Source: Brevundimonas sp.
GTDB lineage: Bacteria; Pseudomonadota; Alphaproteobacteria; Caulobacterales; Caulobacteraceae
Reading direction: 5' to 3'
NCBI RefSeq assembly: GCF_013912065.1
Contig: NZ_JACESA010000001.1
Coordinates: 248,001 to 312,000 of the forward strand
Length of the DNA stretch: 64,000 nt
Positions 43,904 to 50,738 of this stretch are shown piece after piece. The notes under the pieces are model-generated. The model was not told where the DNA came from, did not search any database, and saw nothing but the letters and a program-made list of their open reading frames with translations. The position numbers were made by a program, and so were the translations under genes. Position 1 is the stretch's first letter; each line of letters starts with the position of its first letter.

Positions 43904-44602
43904 CTAGGCCGCGTCCACCAGGACGATCTCGGCGTCCGAGAGCGCCTTGACGGTGACGACGTCTTCCTGGGCGATGGCGGCGCCGTCGCGGGCGTTCAGT
44001 CGAACGCCGTTGACCTCGACCTCTCCCTTGGCGGGCACCAGATAGGCCCGGCGGGTCGACCCCAGCGCATATTCGGCGCTTTCGCCGGCGTTCAGCGTCG
44101 CCGCCACGATCCGCGCATCGGTGCGGATCGGCAAGGCGTCCTCATCACCGTCGAAGCCCGAGGCCAGGACCACGAACTGGCCCGAACGCTCGCCCTTGGG
44201 GAAGGGCTTGGAGCCCCAGCTGGGCGCCTCGCCGCGCTTGGTCGGCTCGATCCAGATCTGGAAGATCCGGGTCAGGTCCGGCTCGGCGTTGTATTCGGCA
44301 TGGCGGATGCCGGTGCCCGCGCTCATCACCTGGACGTCGCCGGCCACGGTGCGGCCCTTGTTGCCCAGGCTGTCTTCGTGGGTGATGGCCCCGTCGCGGA
44401 CATAGGTGATGATTTCCATGTCCGAGTGCGGATGCGGTGGGAAGCCGGTACCGGCGGCGATCTCGTCGTCGTTCCAGACCCGCAGATTGCCCCAGCTCAT
44501 CCGCTTGGGATCATAATAGTTGGCGAAGGAGAAGTGATGCTTGGCGTTCAACCAACCGTGGTTGTCCCCGCCCAGCGATTCGAACGGTCTGCGCTCGATC
44601 AT
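43904..44602 (-). CDS. Pirin family protein
   Basis: Bicupin of 232 residues. From MIERRPFESLGG the N-terminal cupin has FPPHPHSDMEIITYVRDGAI and SAGTGIRHAEYNAEPDL, which carry the three His and one Glu of the pirin metal site. The C-terminal cupin starts near residue 150. Pirins bind iron and may be quercetinases or redox sensors. GAGGA lies nine bases before ATG 44602; the longer in-frame start is unlikely. Divergent from a LysR regulator that probably controls it. Confidence 0.92.
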   Translation of the reverse strand: MIERRPFESLGGDNHGWLNAKHHFSFANYYDPKRMSWGNLRVWNDDEIAAGTGFPPHPHSDMEIITYVRDGAITHEDSLGNKGRTVAGDVQVMSAGTGIRHAEYNAEPDLTRIFQIWIEPTKRGEAPSWGSKPFPKGERSGQFVVLASGFDGDEDALPIRTDARIVAATLNAGESAEYALGSTRRAYLVPAKGEVEVNGVRLNARDGAAIAQEDVVTVKALSDAEIVLVDAA

Positions 44603-44688
44603 CGGTCTATCCTCTAGCCGGGCCGTCCCGGCGTCATTTGCTTGACGCCAAGATAGAGATCGGCGACCGAACAGAAATAGAAACACCT

Positions 44689-44703
44689 GAAACTCATCGT
44701 TTC
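44689..44703. promoter_or_regulatory. Candidate LysR operator
   Basis: GAAAC-TCATC-GTTTC, an interrupted dyad, lies 18 bases before the LysR ATG and 86 bases before the pirin start. LysR regulators usually bind interrupted AT-rich dyads (T-N11-A type) in such divergent gaps. Confidence 0.4.
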
Positions 44704-44721
44704 CAGACTGCAGAGATCGCC

Positions 44722-45648
44722 ATGACGCGTTTGCCCGACCTCGAGGCCATGGCCATCTTCGCCAAGGTCGCGGAGAACCAGTCCTTTTCCGCCGCCGCCG
44801 ATGGGCTCGGCCTGTCGAAGGCGACCGTGTCCAAGGCCGTGACCCGGCTGGAACAGCAGTTGAAGACCACCCTGCTCCACCGAACCTCGCGCCGGTTCGC
44901 CCTGACCGACGCCGGCCGCACCCTGGCGGCCCGCGCAGGCCAGATGCTAGCCGAGGCCGAAGGGGCGGTGTCCGAAGCCCTGGACATGTCGGTGACGCCG
45001 CGCGGTCTGGTGCGGCTGGCCGCCCCCATGTCCTTCGGCATGGCCTATGTGGCCCCCGCCCTGCCCGAGTTCCTGGCGCGGCACCCCGACGTGTCGATCG
45101 ACCTGCACCTGTCGGACGAGGTCATCGATCTGGTGGGGGGCGGGTTCGACTGCGCCCTACGCATCGCCGCCCTGCCCGACTCCTCCCTGACCGCGCGTCG
45201 CCTGCGCACGGTCGAACGGTTCCTGGTCGCCTCGCCCGACTACCTGGCCCAGCGAGGCCGTCCCACCCACCCGGACGACCTGGAGCGACACGCCTGCCTC
45301 AGCTACGCCTATATGCCGACGCCCGACGCCTGGCGGTTCGTCAACGATGCAGGCGAGGAGGTGGTGGTGCGGCCGCGCGGACCCCTGCGCGCCAACAACT
45401 CCGACGCCCTGACTGCTTCGCTGTGCGCCGGCCTGGGCGTCTTTCCCCAGCCGGACTTCATCTACTGGAAGGACGTCGCCGAGGGGAAGCTGGAGACGGT
45501 GATGACCGACTGGCGCCTGCCGCCCATCGCCCTGCATCTGGTCGCGCCCAACAGCGGACCGCGCCCCGCGCGGGTCACGGCCCTGATGGACTATCTGGCG
45601 AAACGGTTCAGCCAGCCGTTATGGCCCGGCGACACGGTCGGACGTTGA
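44722..45648 (+). CDS. LysR family transcriptional regulator
   Basis: The 308-residue product from ATG 44722 (MTRLPDLEAMAIFAKVAENQ) has the LysR winged helix (SFSAAADGLGLSKATVSKAV, TRLEQQLKTTLLHRTSRRFA) and a periplasmic-binding-protein-like effector domain (GLVRLAAPMSFGMAYVAPAL, RAPLRANN-like RGPLRANNSDALTASLCAGL). It belongs to the CrgA/DmlR-like group common beside pirin and quinone reductase genes. Probably regulates the divergent pirin-DoxX unit. An upstream in-frame start is unlikely. Confidence 0.9.
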   Translation: MTRLPDLEAMAIFAKVAENQSFSAAADGLGLSKATVSKAVTRLEQQLKTTLLHRTSRRFALTDAGRTLAARAGQMLAEAEGAVSEALDMSVTPRGLVRLAAPMSFGMAYVAPALPEFLARHPDVSIDLHLSDEVIDLVGGGFDCALRIAALPDSSLTARRLRTVERFLVASPDYLAQRGRPTHPDDLERHACLSYAYMPTPDAWRFVNDAGEEVVVRPRGPLRANNSDALTASLCAGLGVFPQPDFIYWKDVAEGKLETVMTDWRLPPIALHLVAPNSGPRPARVTALMDYLAKRFSQPLWPGDTVGR

Positions 45649-45651
45649 GCC

Positions 45652-45957
45652 TCAGCCGCACTTGACCTGCTGGATCACGCCGGTCGCCTCGTCATAGACG
45701 AAGTTCACCCGGTTCTCGCGATAGTCCATCGTCGCGGCGCAGGTGGTGCACAAGACGCGGAAGCTCTGTCCCTCCGGCGCGGTCGGGATAGTCGAGCGGT
45801 TGCGGCCGACATAGCTCTGGTAATCCTCGACCTTGCAGGCCTTGAAGGCGGCGTCGCCGCCCGGCATCGGGCCCGTGCCGGGCGTCTCCGTCGGGGCGCA
45901 GGCCGACAGCGCCAGGCCGGCGGCCATCAGGGACGTCAGGATGAATGCGGTCTTCAT
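45652..45957 (-). CDS. I78-type peptidase inhibitor-like lipoprotein
   Basis: The 101-residue product has a lipoprotein signal (MKTAFILTSLMAAGLALSAC, Cys20), then the I78 pattern ACKVEDYQSYVGRN, a central Arg, T-MDYRENRVNFVYDEATGVI and the terminal VKCG. I78 proteins inhibit subtilisin-like and other serine proteases. A CTTC motif precedes the TMDYR segment and is shared with the next gene, giving extra cysteines beside the usual pair. Tandem with a second copy on the same strand. Confidence 0.8.
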   Translation of the reverse strand: MKTAFILTSLMAAGLALSACAPTETPGTGPMPGGDAAFKACKVEDYQSYVGRNRSTIPTAPEGQSFRVLCTTCAATMDYRENRVNFVYDEATGVIQQVKCG

Positions 45958-45983
45958 GGTCGTCTCTCCTTGTCGGTCGCCGC

Positions 45984-46379
45984 TCAGCCGCAGCGGACCT
46001 GTTCGATGACGCCGCTATCGGCATTGTAGAAGATGTTCAGCCTGTAGGCCGAGAATTCCTCGGTCACAGGGCAGGTGGTGCAGGTCACGCGACGATTGAC
46101 CACGTCCACAGGCACCGGGATCTCCGTCCGAGGCCTGCCGACCAGATATTGAAGTTCACCGGCCTTGCAGACGTCGGTCGTCTGGGCGGACGGCATGCGG
46201 CTGCCGATCGGCGGATTCAGCTGGGCGCGTTCGACGGTGCGCGGCGCGGCCTGGTCGGGGACAGGCGTCGAACACCCGGCCAGCAGGGCGAAAGCGATCA
46301 GGCCGCCTTTTCCCAGCGCCCTTCGTCCGTCTGACGCCAGTAGGCCAGGTTCGCGCCCTGTTCCTTCAGCGCCTTCCAC
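45984..46379 (-). CDS. Second I78-type lipoprotein, non-standard start
   Basis: C-terminal part matches its neighbour: TDVCKAGELQYLVGRP, CTTCPVTEEFSAYRLNIFYN, ADSGVIEQVRCG. A lipobox (LIAFALLAGC) lies in frame just upstream, so the true product should include it, yet no ATG fits. The nearest ATG before it (46436) and a GTG (46379, used here) overlap holC by 139 and 82 bases; the next ATG after it would remove the signal peptide. In-frame CTG codons exist at 46316, giving (start)GKGGLIAFALLAGC, and at 46301, forming CTGA with the holC stop. The start is therefore unsure. Likely the holC-distal gene of a pepA-divergent minus-strand group. Confidence 0.7.
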   Translation of the reverse strand: MEGAEGTGREPGLLASDGRRALGKGGLIAFALLAGCSTPVPDQAAPRTVERAQLNPPIGSRMPSAQTTDVCKAGELQYLVGRPRTEIPVPVDVVNRRVTCTTCPVTEEFSAYRLNIFYNADSGVIEQVRCG

Positions 46380-46756
46380 CGACCCCGCGCATTCTGAAGC
46401 GCCGGTTCGTCCTGGCCGTCGAAAATGATGAAACATCGTTCGAACCCTTCCGTCCCGCCCAGTTCTGCGTCGTCGACGATGAACAGCGCCTGAGCGCCGT
46501 TCAGGTTCTCTCCCGATTCGCTCAGCAGCACAGGCTGGCGATCCGCATGGGGCTGATCCGCCCGACCGTGGGGTAGAAAGCTATCGTCCCGAAAGCTCCA
46601 CAGCCGTTCATCGACATCGTCCAGCCGATGCGCATGCGAAGACTTGATCAGGGCGCGCCAGCCCCGCTCGAGCGTCTTCTCGAGCAGGGTCGGCAGGACC
46701 TGATCCAGAGTGGACCGTTCCAGGTGGTAGAACCAGATTTCGGGCTTGTCGCTCAC
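46298..46756 (-). CDS. holC: DNA polymerase III chi subunit
   Basis: The 152-residue product is a HolC-type protein: MSDKPEIWFYHLERSTLDQV, LPTLLEKTLERGWRALI, DERLWSFRDDSFLPHG, PVLLSESGENLNGAQALFIV and the C-terminal RWKALKEQGANLAYWRQTD. Chi links the clamp loader to single-strand-binding protein. It is 17 bases downstream of pepA on the same strand, the usual pepA-holC order. The 3' end overlaps the in-frame lipobox coding region of the I78-type gene. Confidence 0.9.
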   Translation of the reverse strand: MSDKPEIWFYHLERSTLDQVLPTLLEKTLERGWRALIKSSHAHRLDDVDERLWSFRDDSFLPHGRADQPHADRQPVLLSESGENLNGAQALFIVDDAELGGTEGFERCFIIFDGQDEPALQNARGRWKALKEQGANLAYWRQTDEGRWEKAA

Positions 46757-46773
46757 CCGGCCCTACCCCGGAC

Positions 46774-48249
46774 TCAGGCTTCGTAGCTGTCGGCCACCAT
46801 GCGATCCAGCGTGCGCACGGCGAAGCCGACGCCGCCTTCCGGCACGGTGGGGCTGGGGCTCTTGTTGGCCCAGGCGGTGGGGGCGATGTCCAGGTGCGCC
46901 CACGGCACGCCGTTGGTGAACCGCTGCAGGAACAGGGCGGCGGTGATCGAGCCGCCGGCGCGGCCGTTGCCGGTGTTCTTCACGTCGGCGATCTTCGAAT
47001 CGATATGCTGTTCGTAGATGTCCGGGATCGGCATGCGCCAGAAATTCTCGCCCACCTTCTTCGAGGCCGCCAGGATCGGATCGGCGACCGCGTCCGAGTT
47101 GGAGAAGACGCCGGCGTAGTCCAGGCCCAGGGCCACGATCATGGCGCCCGTCAGGGTGGCCAGGTCGATCATGAATTTCGGCTTGAACCGCTCCTGCGTG
47201 TACCAGAGGGCGTCGGCCAGAACGAGGCGTCCCTCGGCGTCGGTGTTGATGACCTCGACCGTCTGGCCCGACATCGACACAACCACGTCGCCCGGACGCT
47301 GGGCGTCGCCGTCAGGCATGTTTTCGACCAGGCCCAGCACGCCGATTGCGTTGACCTTGGCCTTGCGACCGGCCAGCGCCATCATGGTCCCGGCCACGGC
47401 GGCCGCGCCGCCCATGTCCCACTTCATGTCTTCCATGCCCTCGGCCGGCTTGATCGAGATGCCGCCGGTGTCGAAGCAGACGCCCTTGCCGACGAAGGCG
47501 ATCGGCTGACCGCCCGCCTCGCCGCCCTTCCACTGGATCACGGCCAGCTGGCTTTCGCGGCGGCTGCCCTGGCCCACGCCTAGAAGCGTGCGCATGCCCA
47601 GCTTCTCCATCTCGGCCTCGCCGAGGATCTCGACTTCCAGTCCCAGGCTCTCCAGCGCCTTCACGCGCTTGGCGAACTCGGCCGGGTACAGGACGTTGGC
47701 GGGCTCGGACACGAGGTCGCGGGCGAAGATGACGCCGTCCGCCACGGCCGACAGCGGCTCCAGCGCGGCGTCCGCGGCGCGCAGGTCCGACGTCACGACG
47801 CGGATCGTGGTGATCGACGGGATCTTGTCCGCCTTCTGGGTGGTCCGGTACTTGTCGAAACGATAGGCGGCCAGGCGCGCGGCGAACCCGGCGCGCGCGG
47901 CCTGTTCCGGCGTCAGGTGCGAGGCGTCGATGGTCAGGGTTTCCGCGCCCGACAGTTTCACGGCCGCATAGGCGTTTCCACCGAAGGCCTCGATCGCCAG
48001 ATCGTCGATCTTGTCCGACGCTCCGGCGCCGACCAGCAGCACTGCATCGGCGTTCACGCCCGATTGTGCGGCGAGGCTCAGCGTCTGACCGGCCTTGCCC
48101 GTAAACCGGCTCCTGGCCATCGCCTTGGTCAGGGCGCCGCCCGCCTTGGCGTCCAGATCGGACCCCAGGCCCGCAAAGACACGCTCTTCATGAACAGGCA
48201 CGGCGAGGATTTCGGCGGCGTCTACGGCGGCGACGAACTCGATCTTCAT
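46774..48249 (-). CDS. pepA: Leucyl aminopeptidase (M17)
   Basis: The 491-residue product from ATG 48249 (MKIEFVAAVDAAEILAVPV) has an N-terminal macro-like domain and a C-terminal M17 catalytic domain with AFVGKGVCFDTGGISIKPAE (metal/Lys), GGAAAVAGTMMALA and VINTDAEGRLVLADALWYTQ, the family signature. It removes N-terminal residues from peptides in the cytoplasm and can have DNA-binding roles in some bacteria. The longer upstream frame has no supporting ribosome site. Divergent from lptF. Confidence 0.95.
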   Translation of the reverse strand: MKIEFVAAVDAAEILAVPVHEERVFAGLGSDLDAKAGGALTKAMARSRFTGKAGQTLSLAAQSGVNADAVLLVGAGASDKIDDLAIEAFGGNAYAAVKLSGAETLTIDASHLTPEQAARAGFAARLAAYRFDKYRTTQKADKIPSITTIRVVTSDLRAADAALEPLSAVADGVIFARDLVSEPANVLYPAEFAKRVKALESLGLEVEILGEAEMEKLGMRTLLGVGQGSRRESQLAVIQWKGGEAGGQPIAFVGKGVCFDTGGISIKPAEGMEDMKWDMGGAAAVAGTMMALAGRKAKVNAIGVLGLVENMPDGDAQRPGDVVVSMSGQTVEVINTDAEGRLVLADALWYTQERFKPKFMIDLATLTGAMIVALGLDYAGVFSNSDAVADPILAASKKVGENFWRMPIPDIYEQHIDSKIADVKNTGNGRAGGSITAALFLQRFTNGVPWAHLDIAPTAWANKSPSPTVPEGGVGFAVRTLDRMVADSYEA

Positions 48250-48313
48250 ACAACGACTCCAGCCAGGCCCCACCCGGCGTCTACAAGGAAAGAAATGACA
48301 ACGGCGCGTCTGC

Positions 48314-48342
48314 TTGTCGCCGACGCGCCCCCATGTGCTACT
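48314..48342 (+). promoter_or_regulatory. Possible housekeeping promoter for lptF
   Basis: TTGTCG (48314-48319) and GCTACT (48337-48342) resemble the Caulobacter housekeeping pattern (TTGACG and GCTANA), spaced 17 bases, about 50 bases before the lptF ATG. Weak by eye; the pepA promoter would face the other way in the same 142-bp gap. Confidence 0.3.
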
Positions 48343-48391
48343 AGATGCGCCTCATTACCGCCGCCTGCAACCGGGCGAACTCGACCCGCCC

Positions 48392-49534
48392 ATGACCCTG
48401 ATTCAAAAATATCTTTTCCGCCAGATCTCGCTGCCTGTCGTCGCGGCCTGCGGCTCCCTGGCGGGAATCGGGATTCTGAGCCAGAGCCTCGATCAACTGG
48501 AAGTCATCGTCGAGCGTGGCCAGAGCGTGTGGGTCATGGTCAAATTGACCCTGCTCGCCCTGCCCCAGCTTCTGGCGGTCATCCTGCCCATCGGCCTGTT
48601 CGTGGGGGCCTTGATCGCTCTCACCCGGATGCAGCGCGAACAGGAACTGACCGCCGCCTTCGCCGGAGGCATGACCCGCTGGCAGGTGATTTCCCCCCTT
48701 GCCCGGCTGACCTTCCTGGTCTTGATCCTGAACCTGATCATGACCCTGTTCGCCCAGCCCTGGGGCCAGCGCGAGGCGCGAAACCAGGCCTTCGCCATCC
48801 GCACCGACCTCGCCGCCCTGCTGGTCGAAGAAGGCCAGTTCGTCCAGGGGCCGGACGGCCTCACCGTCTATGTCCAGCAGATCGAGCAGAACGGACTGCT
48901 GAAAAATCTGTTCGTGTATCTCGAGGACGGTAAATCCACTCAGAACTGGAGCGCCGCCGAGGCCCGTTTCGGTCGCGACGCGGCGAACGAACCCGTCCTG
49001 ACCATGATCGACGGCTCCTGGCAGAAATACTCGTCTCGCGGCGTGCTGGAGACCCTGTCCTTCGACCGCTACGACTTTCCGCTCGGCCAGTTCGCCAATG
49101 TGACGGAACAGGTTCGCTACAAGCCCGCCGACCTCTATCTGCGCCAGCTGCTCAATCCTTCACCGCGCGTTTTGGAGACCGCAGGCTCTCGAAATGAACT
49201 ATTGGCCGAGGCCCACGCCCGCATCTCGGCTCCGCTCTACGCACTTGTCGCCATGGCCCTGGCTCTGGCGGCGATCATGGGCGGCGCCTTCAGCCGAACC
49301 GGCTATTCGCTGCGCATCGCCAAGGCGGCGGGCGTCTTCCTGCTGGTGCGGGTGACAGGCTACGGCCTGGTCGCCGCCAGCGCCTGGAATCCCTGGATGA
49401 ATATCCTGCAGTATCTGGCGCCCCTGATCGCGGTCGCCCTGGCCATGCGGCTGCTGTTCAGCGCCCTGAAGCCAAGGCGGGCGCGCCATTGGCCGATCGT
49501 CGGCCGGCTGCAGATCCCTGCAAGGATCGCGTAG
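48392..49534 (+). CDS. lptF: LPS export permease LptF
   Basis: The 380-residue product starts MTLIQKYLFRQISLPVVAAC and has the LptF/LptG fold: six membrane spans (three N-terminal, three C-terminal) around a periplasmic beta-jellyroll domain (about 105-260). With LptG and the LptB ATPase it extracts LPS from the inner membrane. The typical GGAFSRTGYSLRIAKA segment is near residue 290. It precedes lptG with a two-base gap. ATG 48392 fits the family; a longer frame upstream is not supported. Confidence 0.93.
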   Translation: MTLIQKYLFRQISLPVVAACGSLAGIGILSQSLDQLEVIVERGQSVWVMVKLTLLALPQLLAVILPIGLFVGALIALTRMQREQELTAAFAGGMTRWQVISPLARLTFLVLILNLIMTLFAQPWGQREARNQAFAIRTDLAALLVEEGQFVQGPDGLTVYVQQIEQNGLLKNLFVYLEDGKSTQNWSAAEARFGRDAANEPVLTMIDGSWQKYSSRGVLETLSFDRYDFPLGQFANVTEQVRYKPADLYLRQLLNPSPRVLETAGSRNELLAEAHARISAPLYALVAMALALAAIMGGAFSRTGYSLRIAKAAGVFLLVRVTGYGLVAASAWNPWMNILQYLAPLIAVALAMRLLFSALKPRRARHWPIVGRLQIPARIA

Positions 49535-49536
49535 AC

Positions 49537-50706
49537 ATGTCCGTGACCTCCCGCCGCGCCCCGTCCTCCCCGCGCCTACCTCGCCTGGACCTGTCTCGAC
49601 TGGGCCTGCCTCGGTTGGGCCGCATCGAAACCTATGTGCTGATCCAGCAGCTTCGCTCCCTCGGCGTGGCTCTGGCTGTCATTGCGGCCCTGGTGATGCT
49701 GATCGACTTCGTCGAGGTGTCTCGCGGCGTCGGATCGGACCAGGATCTGTCGGCCCTGCGCATAATGGGGCTGGTGGCCTTGAAGTCGCCGTCCGTGATC
49801 GTGCAGCTCCTGCCCTTCGTCTTTCTGTTCGGTACGCTCGCGGCCTATATCGGCCTGAACCGGCGCAGCGAGCTCATCGCCATGCGCGCGGCGGGGGTGT
49901 CGGCCTGGCGGTTCGTTCTGCCCGCCGCCGGAATGGCCTTTGTCCTGGGCGTGCTGACCGTGACCGTTCTGGGCCCTCTGGCCTCGGCCGGAGACGGCCT
50001 GTGGCAGCGCGAACGCGCGCGCATCTCCGGTTCCGCGCCCGGCGCCGGGAGCGACCGCGCCATCTGGCTTCGCGAGGGCGACGATCAAAGACAGATGATC
50101 ATCCGCGCCGGCCGCCAGGATCGCGCCAATGCGCGTCTGCTGGACGTGACCTTCTTCATCTACACGACCGATGCGGCGGGCAGTCGGGACTTCTCGGAGC
50201 GGATCGACGCCCGGTCCGCGGCGCTCAGCGCTGGCCGCTGGCGCCTGACCGACGCCGTCGGGGCCAGCGTCGGTCAGCGCGCCGTCACCTATTCCAGCCT
50301 CGACCTGCTCTCCAGCCTGGCCGACGAAGAGGCGTTCGAACGCTTCGCCCGTCCCCAATCGACGCCTTTCTGGTCGCTGCCGAATCAGATTCAGCGCATC
50401 GAGAACGCCGGCTTCGCCTCCACCGCCTACCGGCTTCGATTCCAGCAGCTTTTGGTCACCCCTCTGGTCTTCGCGGCCATGTCGATTCTGGCCGCCGCCT
50501 TCTCGTTGCGCCTGATGCGGCTGGGCGATCTGGCGAAGATGAGCGTCGCTGCCGTGGTGCTGGGCTTCGCCTTCTTCTTCCTGAACCAGTTCTCGGCCGC
50601 CATGGGCTCGGCCGAGGTCGTCCCGCCCTTCGTCTCGGCCTGGCTGCCGCCGATATTGACGGCGCTCGCCGCCTTCACCTTGCTGTTCTATACCGAAGAC
50701 GGCTAA
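49537..50706 (+). CDS. lptG: LPS export permease LptG
   Basis: The 389-residue product has a short Arg/Leu/Pro-rich N-terminal extension (about 30 residues), then GRIETYVLIQQLRSLGVALA and the same six-span plus jellyroll layout as LptF. SPSVIVQLLPFVFLFGTLAA and LNRRSELIAMRAAGVSAWRF are the coupling region. The C-terminal half (FRFQQLLVTPLVF-like LRFQQLLVTPLVFAAMSIL) holds the last three spans. Partner of LptF in the LptB2FG transporter. Followed 32 bases later by lptD. Confidence 0.93.
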   Translation: MSVTSRRAPSSPRLPRLDLSRLGLPRLGRIETYVLIQQLRSLGVALAVIAALVMLIDFVEVSRGVGSDQDLSALRIMGLVALKSPSVIVQLLPFVFLFGTLAAYIGLNRRSELIAMRAAGVSAWRFVLPAAGMAFVLGVLTVTVLGPLASAGDGLWQRERARISGSAPGAGSDRAIWLREGDDQRQMIIRAGRQDRANARLLDVTFFIYTTDAAGSRDFSERIDARSAALSAGRWRLTDAVGASVGQRAVTYSSLDLLSSLADEEAFERFARPQSTPFWSLPNQIQRIENAGFASTAYRLRFQQLLVTPLVFAAMSILAAAFSLRLMRLGDLAKMSVAAVVLGFAFFFLNQFSAAMGSAEVVPPFVSAWLPPILTALAAFTLLFYTEDG

Positions 50707-50738
50707 GCGAACGCTCGCTCAAGACAGACGGATGGTTC

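Noticed and set aside
50001-50738. Upstream in-frame extension of lptD through lptG
   Set aside because: The translated extension is Arg/Pro-rich shadow of lptG; the signal peptide begins at 50739 and lptG is well supported.
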